A stretch of 64,000 bases of DNA, from assembly GCA_021234155.1 (NCBI GenBank), contig JAJEKV010000031.1:12634928-12698927 (forward strand), in the 5' to 3' direction. Below the pieces are notes generated by a model that was not told the origin of the DNA, did no database searches, and saw only the letters and a list, made by a program, of their open reading frames with translations. This document shows, one piece after another, positions 31,736 through 42,947 of this stretch (position 1 is its first letter; the number at the start of each line of letters is the position of its first letter). The position numbers and the translations under genes are program-made. The DNA is from Isoetes taiwanensis (lineage: Eukaryota > Streptophyta > Lycopodiopsida > Isoetales > Isoetaceae).

Positions 31736-33992
31736 GTTATGCCGCCAAGATCCCGACGCCCTATCAATCCTTGTGGCCCGCACATGCATATAGAAACATG
31801 AGCTACCGAGAATATAAATAGAATTGAGCTTACGATTCAAACTTCTAATGTTAGAAAAAGGATTGAAGAACAAAAATTTCAAAACATAAAGGAAAAAAGG
31901 GAATAAAGACAAAGTAAAAGAGGCACATAATACCAATTATTATTCCTCAGACGATTTCTTTCCAAGCAAATAAACACAAAATGGAAAACAAAACAAAGAC
32001 AAAACCATATAACACCACCTTTTCCTCAGATATCTACCCGGAATGCTCTTTTTAGTGGTTTAATCGGCCAAAATATCGATCTAATGGACCAGCCGGTTTA
32101 ACCGCACCCCAAAGCAACGGGAACCGATAGCCAACGCTTGTAGCTGCCTAGACGGATCAATCCGGTTCAAAAATTATCCGGACCGCTTTGTTCCGCCCCT
32201 TAAACCCCAGCTTGGTGAAATTTGAGCAAAGATCGAGCCACATAGAGCAAAAAATGGCCGAAAAACCGTTTTCCTTGAGCTGTGGATTGAGCCGGTGCGC
32301 TTAAACCAACATCCCGTGATAGAAATATGGGCAGCCATTCTAATACCAGATTTCATTCCAAGAAAATAAAATTTTGTCCTACCATCTAACCAAAAATCTG
32401 GACAGAAGCGCCAAAAGCTACAAAGAATCGGGCTAAATAGCAAAGTTGAAGTGCCCATAATTGTCGCTGATTCTCGAGCAATATTTTATGGCAAGATGGA
32501 CAAAAAGAAAAGAATCAAACCTCGCTGGGTAATCGGGTTCGGGTCCTCGAGAGCATCGATGAAAACCGGATAATCTTCCTTTCCATGATGCGGCTCTTTG
32601 ATAAATCCAGCCTTTCTAGCTCTTAAATTTGGTCGCAGCCTTCCAGCTCAGATTTCGCAATATGGCAGAGACATGGCCAAGCAGAGGGAGAGCCTTAGCA
32701 CATAACCAAGCTCAACAAAAAAATTGGAGCAGAACCTGAGTTCAGAGGAAATCTTACGGAAGGGGATGATCCGGCTAGTTTAAATCCTTTGCCGAGTCAA
32801 GAACTCAGATCGATATCTAATTGCAACGAATAGGCTACAGAAATAAACATGGAGACCGCGAGGATGGACGGAATCAACAAAAGCCCACAGACATTTCAGC
32901 TCCAGCAGTAGCTGATCATTACAGAGAACTGCTGCCAAGTAGATTACCGCCGCTAGGCGAGAAATCACTGCAAGAGCTTGAGTCTTTCTTGAAGCAATAA
33001 GGCGCCATAGCCAAAGCTCCAATATTTTGGATGCCGGAGATGGCTGATGGATTGGGCATAGCAGACCCGATGACTATAGAGGCTGCGCAGGAGTGGGTTT
33101 AAATCCCTGCTCAATTTCATCCTCTGCTTTCCATGGCAGTGGCTTGGCCGAAAAGCAAATCCGCAGCCAGCTTTTGGACGAATAGGGGAATTTACCCCTT
33201 TTCACGTGTCGACCTTCTAATTTTTTCTTTTTTAAGGTTTTAGAAATGAGCAAAAGATAGTACGTGTCGAGCGCCTGTGGCTGCTTCTCAGCCCAGTAAA
33301 AATTAGTTCCTTATTTTTAAGAACGGAAAATGATATCGCTTTATATATGGAATGATAGGTTTTTTAGGGACTTAAATATTTTCAGGTTTGTTTGTGATTG
33401 TAACACTACACTCGCCAATATTTAGTAGGTTAAGAGGCGAGATCTAAGGAGGCCTTAAATAAAAGGGATCAAACGATCCTTACACACATTTATAATATGA
33501 TATGATTAAGTTGAGGATAGACTCCGTTTTTTCCCCATGTAAAATATCCTTTACAAAATTTTGCATGTTACATTCAGCACAACAATTATGTTTGGCATGT
33601 GTTTGGATTTCAATCTCACTCTAGAATGCTAACATCAAACTTGTTAGCACGCATTCCTAAGAAAGGTGTACTTTGTCATATTCCAACGTCATTACGGTAT
33701 ACAGGACAAATTTAAGACTTATCAACCTAAGATATAGAGTCTCTTCTAATTTGTCTACGTTATGTATTAGATAATTTTTTGGGGGAAGGGATTCTGCCTG
33801 AAAATTTTGAAGCAGCGCATGAGCGACGGAGCCTCGAGTACGTCGCCGAGGCTAAAGGCTCCGCCGAGAAATTTCCAAGCGGAATCTCGACCACTGAAAA
33901 ATATCAAACATAATTACTAGCAGCCGAGATTACATTCCTAAAGAAGTTTCTGGCATCTGATATGGCAAGAATATAAAAAGCAAATTTGTGAC
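31736..33992. other. Upstream of the zinc-transporter pseudogene; no gene identified
   Basis: May include its 5' leader and introns. The 80-codon minus ORF 32780-33022 (MELWLWRLIASRKTQ) is hydrophobic but matches no family I know. Nothing else is supported apart from the miniature element at 33789-33888. Confidence 0.3.
33789..33888. mobile_element. Miniature inverted-repeat element, about 100 bp
   Basis: GGATTCTGCCTGAAAATTT (33789-33807) pairs with 33869-33888 (15 of 19). The GC-rich core (CGGAGCC ... GGCTCCG, 33827-33863) forms a second stem. No clear target duplication. Confidence 0.5.
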
Positions 33993-34100
33993 ATGGCATT
34001 CTTCCCACGTACTGCTTTTTTCTTGCTTATCTTGAGTTCGAGCTTCCAAGTAATGACGATTTCGGTGCAGGGCAGATTTTTGAAGCGCCGCGGATCATAG
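33993..34100 (+). CDS. Possible secreted-peptide first exon
   Basis: ATG at 33993 opens 35 codons: MAFFPRTAFFLLILSSSF, a typical signal-peptide core, then QVMTISVQG and a basic end RFLKRRGS before TAG. The stop is immediately followed by GTGAGT (34101), a consensus splice donor. This looks like the start of a small secreted-peptide gene, but the stop before the donor means the peptide ends here or the frame is damaged. No family (CLE, RGF, PSY) motif is recognisable. Confidence 0.3.
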   Translation: MAFFPRTAFFLLILSSSFQVMTISVQGRFLKRRGS

Positions 34101-34754
34101 GTGAGTCGCTACTTGGTAATGCAACGATTCCTTGATTTATTTATTTCTTGTTTCTTCCGAAGTTTAGGTTAACGCTGCTTTCTGCTTTTTCTTTCTTTCT
34201 CGCGTTTTAGTTCGACAATAGCGTATCCTAGGCGACTTTTTGGTGTAGGCTGACTATTTTGAAGTTTGATTTTAGTGGTTTTGCTAGTCTTTGGTTTTTG
34301 GCCTCTAATCTAAACCTCTGGCGAAGTGCAATACTCCTTTACCATATCCTTCACTTCTTGAAGACGGATTGAGGATCGCGGCCGGGTTATTCATCGGATC
34401 TAAAATAGAGCCGCTTGGTCCGATTTACCTATTGGCCCAGTTGAGGGCGTCATTTTGGCAAGAAAGAAGAGAAGAAAGATATTTAGCAACGGACACCATA
34501 GCCTCGCAGGGAGCCAATAGCGAAATGGAGTTGCAGGCTATGGCTGTAGCTGTGGCTATGGCTATTATATTGACTATGTGTATACTTTGAATGTGACCTA
34601 TAATTTGAGCGTATACGCTGCCGGAAGAATTCATGTGCAGAAATTGCACTCAAGAAAAAATTTGAAAGTGGTGAAAAAAAATCCTGGTGGACGTGAAATT
34701 CTACCTCTTAATTTAGACGAAATTTTGCAATAATCCTAGGCTGGTTATTACGTA

Positions 34755-34912
34755 CTAGGGAAACTACGGTTCGAGAAAATTCCACGAGGGAATTTCCTGA
34801 GGCGGCCCCGCCAGACGAGGCGGCGCCCAGGCGGCGAAGCCGCAGCGCCGCTGAGTCTGGCGGGTCGCCGAGGGAATACTCCCGAGGGAATATTCGAGAT
34901 TAGTGGTTTCCC
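34755..34912. mobile_element. MITE, 158 bp, GC-rich core
   Basis: GGGAAACTACGGTTCGAGAA at the left is matched by the reverse complement of the right end (GGGAAACCACTAATCTCGAA). The interior is a strong palindrome (GGCGGC / GCCGCC, CCGCCAGAC / GTCTGGCGG). TTACGTA flanks both sides (34748-34754 and 34913-34919), a 7-bp candidate target duplication. A 3-bp YTA duplication with termini at GGGAAAC (PIF/Harbinger-like) is the alternative. Confidence 0.75.
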
Positions 34913-35459
34913 TTACGTAATGAACACCTGGTTAATATTACGAAGACAGAGGGAGAAGGATCAAGCATGCCTATGGCGGCTACGGTGGAAATCCTTTGTA
35001 TATTGTTTTAAAACGCCTTCTATCTTGATCAATGAGCTCTGTATAGCCAAAAAGCTTGGGAAAACAAATATCCGACCCTCATTCTTCCTTTGTTTTGAGA
35101 AACCCCCGCTATATTCGCGGATCACCCCAAAAACAAAGATCCGAAGCTTCCCGCCTTTCGGGTCGGGTTACAGCCGAAAACTCGCCAAAGAAACAGCTTG
35201 AGCTTCTAAATCATGCTTTCGACCAGCTGCTACAAGTTTTTTGAAGATTAACATTCAATAAAAACAGCGTAAAATCTGACCACGGAAGCTCCTGATGCGG
35301 GCTATGGCCATTTGCCATGGCGATGGAGGCCTTTGATGCGACTTATAGCACAACCTCTGGTTTTGCCTGAACCTGCCAGAATGGGATACATCCGCCATCA
35401 TTGCTTGCTCGCTTCTGCTCTAACAAATCGAGATGCAGCAGCCTCTGAAACTCTGGAAA

Positions 35460-35585
35460 ATCAAGGGGCTTGCCATCGTCTTCTACAAACCCCTTGCCAT
35501 CGTCTTCTTGCCATCGTTTTGGATGGAAAATCAAGGGGCTTGCCATCGTCTTATTGCCATCGTTTTGGAGGGAAAACAGAGTTGG
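35460..35585 (+). repeat. Imperfect tandem repeat
   Basis: AATCAAGGGGCTTGCCATCG and TTGCCATCGTTTTGGA-type words alternate in about two units of 60 bp plus partial copies. The translated ORFs across it are artefacts of the repeat. Confidence 0.7.
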
Positions 35586-35746
35586 CATGCCGGCGAGAAG
35601 AGCAAAGAAACAAAAGGTTATGAGAAGAAAAAGTTTAGTTAGCGGCGCCGCTCCGTATATTTCGGGACAGATTATGCGTTGTAAAATAAGCATAAATTTA
35701 CAGTAATATTAACCATGTGTTCATTACGCTTCATACTAGTCTTCTT

Positions 35747-36080
35747 GATGAGAAAAGCTTCATACAACTTTCCACCCACCATTCAACATATGCACCAACT
35801 TGATATGATGCTTTTGATCTTTGCTAAAAAGACAAATTTTCCATATGCGCTTAATGATTTCTCTTCGCCCTATCACTTTCTCAATCTATGCTCTCTATTG
35901 ATCATATTTACCTGCATCAAGTAAAAAGAGTAACTCTTTTCACACTCACTCAAGGATCGATTTCCCTTCTAGACAATCGATTTTGATCTCCCATAGACCT
36001 AGTCTAAAGAAGACAATAAATATGAGGGGAAGACATTGGATCCTAAAGACCTTAATATTATATCATACTGGTGCATGATG
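35747..36080 (+). repeat. Dispersed repeat, copy 2
   Basis: The second copy of the repeat described at 26251-26800. It shares GATGAGAAAAGCTTCATACA and CAACATATGCACCAACTTG, and later words around TTTTGATCT and TAGATC/TAGACC. Confidence 0.55.
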
Positions 36081-36689
36081 ATGCCGGCATAAGAATAGGT
36101 TGTTATTTATGTGTGTCTCATTCAAATTACAAGCAATAAAATTGGACCTTTCAACATGAAAATTTTGAATCACTTTTATAGACTTTCTCTGTGGAAATAT
36201 TGAATCATTTTTATGCATGTGGCTGTTTAGGTAAATAAACTTACATGGAAGTAAATACCATCCATTTGTAGATGTTACATTTCCTTAGATGCATGTCTAT
36301 GGTGGGCACTGGTGGTTATGCACATAGACTATCAATTAACTCTTAACAACAAGATGTATAACAAATAGATGTTAGTCCAAATGGTGTATAAAGATAAAAC
36401 ATTAGCGTAGAGAGACTTTGGAAGCTAAAAGATAAGATCATACCCCTTCATTCTTGTAATGTCTAAAGAACTGTACAAAGTCAGTTCAACTAAGCAAGCC
36501 CATATTATTGTTAATGTTATTCAAAGATCCAACATGATATGGCCATAGGGAATGAGGCAGAAGAACGGTGCACATTTTCACAATAATATTTGTAATTGCC
36601 CTTCATTATTGTATATAAGAGCATGTACTCTTCATGAATTATACATTCACTTTGGGATTACCTTGTGTTCTTTCTGTCTTGTTCTCTTT
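36081..36689. other. No gene seen
   Basis: AT-rich sequence. It may be the decayed 3' part of the LINE that follows on the minus strand. Confidence 0.3.
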
Positions 36690-37060
36690 GTCCGTGAGAC
36701 GGCCTCCATAAATAGGCCCTGAATAACATTGTCCTGCATAGCACTAGTGAACATGAGAGAGGATCTCAACTACAATTGTGAACAGAAGTGGAGCTAAGGG
36801 ACATCCTTAACGAATACCTCTCTTGATAGAGGTGGTCTTTTCTAGAACAATTTAGTGGAGGGGCAGAGACATGGAGCTGCATTACACATCCCTTGTGAAA
36901 GATTCCAAAAGCCTAAGGCCAAAAAATATTTTTCAAAAATTGTCAGTCCACACTGTCATATGCTTTAGCAAAATCTAGGTTAAGGTAAAGACCTTTCAAT
37001 GTGGCCCACTTTTCGAAATTGATGATGCAAGATAGTGGACTTCTTAACAAAATATTATGG
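36690..37060 (-). pseudogene. Non-LTR (LINE) reverse transcriptase fragment
   Basis: Minus-strand translation gives GLYLNLDFAKAYDSVD at about 36990-36940, the 'DFxKAYDxVdW' block of L1-type RT. It is followed about 55 codons later by a GCPLAPLLFTIVVEIL block near 36820-36770 (the 'QGCPLSPLLF' motif). Stops and frameshifts are present. The FADD block and the endonuclease were not found, so this is a fragment. Confidence 0.8.
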
Positions 37061-37544
37061 TTTTTTCAAATTGATGCCCTTATTTTCAAGGGTCCTCCTT
37101 TTTTTTCCCTTTTATGGTGAAGGGCAAACTTTTTTGTTGCCCTTATAAATAATGGCTCCTAAGAAAATCCCCTTAATTGGAAGGGTTGGAGGCCTATTTA
37201 AGGGTGGGCAACGTTGTAAAGTTGATCATTATACCACCATCATAAAAGGTAGTTCTATAAGATCATGTATTTTCATAAAATAGATGGCTTCAAAAGCACA
37301 AACTGATTAAATTAAGTGTCCATATTTATCGACCTTAGTTAGCTCATGTTATTTCATTTTTTGGTCATGGATTCTCTGGTTTGTCTCTAGCTTGAGCATT
37401 TCCAAGCTTAGCAATTTAATCTATAAGGCATAGGAATTGCAACCTACAGGGCATAGATGGAGACAACTTTTTGTTTTAGGTTGAGGTGCTTGTTGATCAG
37501 TAGTTGAACGCCACAACATTTTGGAACATCTATCACAAGTTATT
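37061..37544. other. Junction between LINE and copia fragments, no gene seen
   Basis: No convincing coding sequence. It is bounded by LINE RT on one side and the copia integrase C-terminus on the other. Confidence 0.3.
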
Positions 37545-37655
37545 ATTTTTAGGTGGGCAACCTATTCTTTAAATAGGCTGCTGTCATGACTGCTTCCCCC
37601 CAGAAATGATTTGGCATGCCAGCAAATTTTAACATGGTGCGGCACATTCTAAAAT
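37545..37655 (-). pseudogene. Copia integrase C-terminal segment
   Basis: Minus frame reads RMCRTMLKFAGMPNHFWGEA then VMTAAYLKNRLPT, the conserved end of the Ty1/copia integrase core. The upstream part of the same gene lies at 38525-40375. The tRNA-headed repeat array sits between, so the repeat inserted into the integrase gene. Confidence 0.85.
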
Positions 37656-38524
37656 GGAGGTGCTGCGGCTGCGCTCTGTTGGGGTCTTTGGGCACCCAGA
37701 TGATAGTCTAAGATGGATTCTATGATTGTTATTTTTACATCCATATCAAATCCCCTGGAACCCCCTGTTATTTTGCTATATATTATGATTGGAGGCGCCT
37801 ATGATTTTGAAATATGAATTACAATTTCACCTAAGGTTTTGAGGGAATATTGAACGTCTATATGACTTTTGCCTAAGATTTCTAATATGAAATATGGGGG
37901 CTTGTTTTAGGGATATATGGTCTATGGTTTCAGGAATTGTTATTTTTACATCCATATCAATCCCCCTGGAACCCTCTGTTATTTTGCTACATATTCTAAA
38001 CGAGGTGCACCCTGAACTAGTACAGTCGTCAGATTCGACGATCCTACGACCCAGATCGTATGTTGGGGTGTTCGGGCACCTCTCGCTTCGCTTATAGTTA
38101 TTTATGATTGGAGGCGCCTATGATTTTAAAATATGAAATACGATTTTCATTTAAGGTTTTGAGGGAATATTGAACGTCTATATGACTTTGCCTAAGATTT
38201 CAGAATATGAAATACGGTTGCTTGAACCTCTACCAAAATAACTCAATGTCCTAATAAGACTACTTTAACTAATGTACCCAATGAGTTAATGTGATTATTT
38301 TTTATCTTGAATCTATGTTTTTTTTATAACAACCCATTCAATTATTTTAGGGATATATGGTCTATAGTTTCAGGAATTGTTATTTTTACATCCATATCAA
38401 ATCCCCTTGAACCCCCGTTATTTTGTTACATATTCTAAACGAGGTGCACCCCTGAACTACCACAATCGCCGATTCACGATCCCATCCGACCCGCATCATA
38501 TGTTGGGGTCTTTGAGCACCTCTT
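37656..38524 (-). repeat. Tandem of the tRNA-headed repeat inside copia
   Basis: Read on minus, one full unit (about 450 bp, 38524 to about 38075) starts AGGTGCTCAAAGACCCC and includes a tRNA-like A box and the B box GGTTCAAGC (about 38225-38235). A second unit without the tRNA-like part and a third short piece follow. The array ends AGCACCTC, the reverse complement of its start GAGGTGCT. The same sequence family stands alone at 22139-22640. Confidence 0.7.
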
Positions 38525-40375
38525 TAGTTTATCATAACAATCATAAAATATCATTCTCGGCAACACCGCTTTTTTGGGCAGTATATATGCGGTAGTATGC
38601 TGATGTATTATCCCATTGACATTACAAAGAATCATCAAAAGCATGAGAGAAGTACTCACCACCACCGCCGCTACGGAGGACCTTGATTAGACGACGGCTT
38701 GTCTCTCAACTTGTGCATAAAAACTCCATAAGGCTTGCAATACTTTTGATTTCCGTGCAAGTAGCCTCACGGTCACATATCTCGAGAGATCATCAATAAA
38801 GGTAAGCATATACCACTTCTTTCCTATGGTCAATGTTTGCATAGGTCCACAAATGTCAGAGTGAACCAATGCCAATAGATCTTGCTCACGCTCGCTCTCT
38901 TTCGGAAACAAACTTCTGTGATGCTTCGCCATAACATATGCTTCACAAAATGTCAAGGTATCATCTTCAATAGGCCCTAAATCTGTTATCAAATTATCTC
39001 GCATCAACTTTCTCATCACCTGGATGTTGGGATGTCCAAGACGGTTGTGCCACAATTGCATATCTCTACTCCTAGCAGTTGTAGATAATGCATGAAATGG
39101 GCTCCTAATAATGGCATCCAACTTGTATAATTGTTGTACACGTGCTCGCAAGGTAAACGGAGAAACCTCATTCATTATTTATGGTGCAGCCATTCTTGAG
39201 GAAAGTCACACTCAAATCAGCATTGGTAATCTTGCCAACGGATAATAGCGTTTGGGCCAACTCTGGTACATAGTGTACATCATGAATCTCCTTAACGCCA
39301 TCATCCAACTCAACAAGTATTGTTCCTTTCCCAGCAATTTGAAGAGGTCTATTGTCTCCTACATAGACTTCACGCTGGCGCTTGACTCTTCAAATGTATT
39401 AAATTGCTAACGAAAGGATGTCATATGGATTGTGGCCCCAGAATCCAGCCATAGAGTCTTCTCACTGGATTCTATTATCAAACTACGCACCATAAATAAT
39501 TTTTCATTGCTGCCACTTTCTTCTCTTGCTTTGTTCCTATTTCTATCTTCTCCAAGCCAGACTCTACAATCCTTGGCAATATGTCCAAATTTTCCACATC
39601 TGTAGCAAGAGCGTGATTCAAACTTAGCAGGTCTAGCCTCCCTCCTCGATTCTGTTGGGTCTACCACCGCTATTTGGCCCTTTATTCTGTCCACCATCAA
39701 ACCTTCTGGGTTTCTTTCCAAATCCTTGCCTTCTATTCTTGACAAAGAATGTTGAATTCTTAGTACTGTTCTCAATTTTGAACTTCCTTTCTTCCTCCAA
39801 CAATGCTGACACCACAGTTTCCATATCTAAATTTGGGAAATTGGTCAATGCTGTCACAGTGGGTCTGAAGTCCCTACTTAACCCTTTTAGTAAGACTGTC
39901 AGCTGGTCTTCTTTGGGAACATTACACTTCACTCTTGCTAACTGACCCACTATGCTTCAAATTCTGCTCATAAATTCTACTACGGATTCTTCAGAGTTCA
40001 TTTAAATATAAAAGAATTGTTGCTTAAATGATAGCTAACAATTCCTACCGCTTCCACCAAAAGCTTTCATCAAATCATCCCAATTCTCTTTTAAACTCCT
40101 CTCCAAATTAATCAGATGCACATAATCTTCTCCCAAGGCAAGACCAATTGTGGTTAGTGTCCGTTTATCTCGCTGCATCCACTCTTGCAGTTTAACAAGA
40201 TCAAATGATTTGTCCTGAGCATCTGGTTTGGCTTCAGTGCATTAACTACACCCAGACATTCTCCCTCATCAAGACCAATTGGCTTTTAATGGACCAAGCA
40301 TGAAAGTTTTCCCCATTATATTTTTCCAGAAATTTCTTAGAACTTTATCAAAAGATTGAGTAGAAGAGGAAGCCA
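38525..40375 (-). pseudogene. Ty1/copia gag-pol (gag, protease, integrase N-terminus)
   Basis: From ATG at 40375 (MASSSTQSFDKVLRNF) the minus strand reads a copia gag with KEDQLTVLLKGLSRDFRPTV, then the zinc knuckle CYRCGKFGHIAKDC (CX2CX4HX4C, about 39608-39567). Next come the protease site LWLDSGATIHMT (about 39440), the GAG-pre-integrase LWHNRLGHPN, and the integrase core start LVHSDICGPMQTLTIGKKWY (ORF 39175-38687). One integrase zinc ligand is lost (FCEAY where CxxC is expected). The core continues to about 38530 as IKVLRSGGGGEY and GIIHQHTTAYILP, then is cut by the tRNA-headed repeat. RT and RNase H are not present. Confidence 0.88.
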
Positions 40376-40586
40376 TTTTACTAATTGCCACTCACAGGTA
40401 AATTGGCTTGGAACTGGAAAGTCTCTGGAAGACGCTCCTACGGCGTGGGAAACTATTTTGATTTGCTTGGCTGCGCTCCAATCTGCGATGGCCCAGCCTC
40501 TAGTTGATTCGCAGTAGGGCAAGACGTGTTTTCTGTTGGCGTTTCTCCTTCCGCCGCTCGCATCTAGATCCCATTGAATCGGAACT

Positions 40587-40598
40587 GCTCTGATACTA
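40587..40598 (-). other. Copia primer-binding site
   Basis: Minus strand reads AGTATCAGAGC (TGGTATCAGAGC with one change), about 210 bp upstream of the gag ATG. The LTR would lie above 40600, but its outer end cannot be placed because the other LTR is gone. Confidence 0.6.
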
Positions 40599-42083
40599 TT
40601 CTAATAATTGAGAGAATCAGGGATAACTAGAATGCAATGCAGTTTTTCTTATTCATCGTAACAAAAAGATTACAGATATATTTTGGGCATCGGACAGATG
40701 CGGCTCTTGGACTGCCACGTGGACAATTAACTCTAATCGTAGATTCTATGCTGATATATTTCAGTATTTTTCTTCGATTCATGCAATGGCCTAATATCCT
40801 TTGAATCTTCTTGGCTATGGCATCCTCATCAGAATCATCCTGTATATAGTGCAAAGGTTGGAATCATCTTGCATATAGTGCAAAGGTCAGAATCATTCGG
40901 TATGTACTGCAAAAGCCAGTCCAGGGAACCTCAAAGGCCGACAAAATCCTCCAGTAAGAAATACGCAAGCATAATGAACTCGCTTCTTGATTTTTATGTT
41001 CTTGCCATCAATCAAAGCTATAAAATCCGGCTGCTTTTTGAGAGATGGATCACCAAAGACCGCATGGAAAAACTTGAAATTTTTCTCGCGCGGCCTTCAG
41101 GCGCCATAGCCTATATTGCATTTTGCAATCTGGTTTGGATTTGCCCAAATCAAAGACCATTACGGACACGCTTCCAACAAACTAATTTTTGCAGATTGAT
41201 TAACGATTTTGTTCTTGATATTCTGATTCTGAATAGGCTGAGCATTTGGCAAAGGCTCGACATAGCCGATATACCTCGCTTGCTCACCGTAACCAAGCTC
41301 GATTCGGCCACTATCACTCGTATATAAAGCATGTTCCTTTTTTGCTTCTTTCTATTTTCTTTGATGCAAAAAAAAACTGAGAGAGACACGTGTCTTTGAA
41401 AAAAAAAGAGGAGTGACGGCTTCTGAAATTGGCTTCTGAAATTGGCTGGAAGGATTGCCCGGATCTAGGGTATGGTCGCCATGTTCCGCGCACTTAAGGG
41501 GCAAATTGTCCTTAAACAACTTAAGGGATACCTAATGTTATGGTGGCATCAAGAAGGGGGGGTCAAACGTCCACCCTCGCCTGTCCCCAAACCACACTTC
41601 GCGATAGCCGAGGCCCTCTTTCGCGGCCTTTATTGCGTGCTAGCACGCGGGAGGTGCCACCCACCGCGCACATGTTGCTACCACCTATCGCGCAATTGCG
41701 TGGATCTGCACGCCAAGCCCGCTCCCACTTTAGAGGCCACATCCCATTATTAGTGGCGGGCCTAGGTGCCGTATACGAGGCCTAGGTCGCCAGCTACCAA
41801 TACGTATGGTACCGGCTATCGAGGTACCGCCAACGGTAACCGTTGGTCTTTTGGCCCACTTCCGCCAGAATTTGAGGCGAATTTCTCCACTCTAACTCCA
41901 ATTCTTGACCCAATTTGGCCCGAACATTCTCTGCCATGTCCGGATGCCAATTAATTCGGTTGTAAAGGCCAGATTTTTCAAAATCCTGACCCATCATTAC
42001 AGTTAAGCCCTTAAATTGAGCGATCGAGCAGGAGGTAAGATACTCCATTCCTTTCGAGCATCCAGGTTTCTGAAGCGTCCGAG
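40599..42083. other. Probable copia LTR remnant, then unassigned sequence
   Basis: The first few hundred bases should be copia LTR. A 152-codon plus ORF at 40869-41327 has no recognisable domain and probably reads through it. Positions 41588-41850 are GC-rich without clear features. GAG|GTATGT at 42081-42089 is a splice donor for the gene that follows. Confidence 0.3.
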
Positions 42084-42156
42084 GTATGTTCTCAACGTTT
42101 GATATGTTTTTGTTTCTTATCTTCCATTGATCTTGTGCTTTGTCGTTGTGTTGCAG
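42084..42156 (+). other. Predicted 73-bp intron in the 5' UTR
   Basis: Starts GTATGT and ends TTGTGTTGCAG with a pyrimidine-rich 3' part. The ATG of the next ORF is 12 bp downstream. Confidence 0.5.
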
Positions 42157-42168
42157 GGTTTAGGCGCC

Positions 42169-42510
42169 ATGGATCATGCACGGCGAACCAGCTATCCGGT
42201 CCGTGGGAGGTGGGACATAGTGAGGGGTGGCGGGTATGATCCGTCCAAGAGAGCTCGCCCTGCTCCGAGCGCGCCGTCCTCCCCTGTTAGCTCCTCCTCG
42301 ACCTCTACCACTCCTAACTCTTTCAAGATTAGGAACTGTTTGGTGACCCCGGCAGAGATCACAACCGCCGCTTGGTTCTTTCACAACATCGAGGTATCGC
42401 CCGAAATAGTCTCTCAAGTCGAGCGGGCTCGTTCCGAGACTGACCTGATCCACTGCCAGATCGTAATCACTGAAGGCGACCATGTGCTATTCCAAAGCCC
42501 CGTTGGTTAA
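42169..42510 (+). CDS. Small ORF convergent with the pogo-like transposase
   Basis: 113 codons from MDHARRTS. The N-terminal half is basic then Ser/Pro-rich (RPAPSAPSSPVSSSSTSTT). The C-terminal half reads FKIRNCLVTPAEITTAAWFF, then VSPEIVSQVERARSETD. The last motif resembles VDPGIVSRAKEM in the convergent ORF at 42948-43487. I start at 42169 and not at the upstream ATG because that one lies in the predicted intron. Function unknown. It may belong to the same DNA transposon as the transposase. Confidence 0.5.
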   Translation: MDHARRTSYPVRGRWDIVRGGGYDPSKRARPAPSAPSSPVSSSSTSTTPNSFKIRNCLVTPAEITTAAWFFHNIEVSPEIVSQVERARSETDLIHCQIVITEGDHVLFQSPVG

Positions 42511-42947
42511 TTTTGCTGCTGCCCCCTTTGTACAGAAAGGCCCCCCTGGACGATCCTCCCCTCCTCTTCCTTCATGTTGTGAAACGGCCCTTCAGGCATA
42601 TTTTGTGCAGCCTGAGGGCTCATTTTTGCCTGAACATTATTTTTGTGTAATGGAATGATCCTGTTTTTACTGTCACTGTTGCGGTTCATTGCTGTTCATT
42701 GTTTATGTTCATTGTTGTGTTCATGTCGGGTCCATGCAACAGCAGAATGTGCAACAATCACTATTTTAATCAGTTCACTATCTTAGTCATAAATCTTGTA
42801 CAACAAGTTCACTATTTTCCTTCATATGTAATGTACAATAAGTTGTCGACATGCCTAATTGTCTTGGGTTTCATCCGAGTCTTCGGATACCTGTGCACAT
42901 TGTCTGTTAATAGCAGTGCCAAATAAAAGGTGAACTGAATATTAAGA

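Noticed and set aside
32780-33022. N-terminal exon of the zinc transporter
   Set aside because: The hydrophobic ORF does not resemble MTP1, whose recognisable start is at about 31725.
35343-35693. 116-codon minus-strand ORF
   Set aside because: It overlaps an imperfect tandem repeat and competing plus-strand ORFs produced by the same repeat.
40869-41327. 152-codon plus-strand ORF as a host gene
   Set aside because: It lies where the copia LTR is expected, has no recognisable domain and no supported splice or promoter context.
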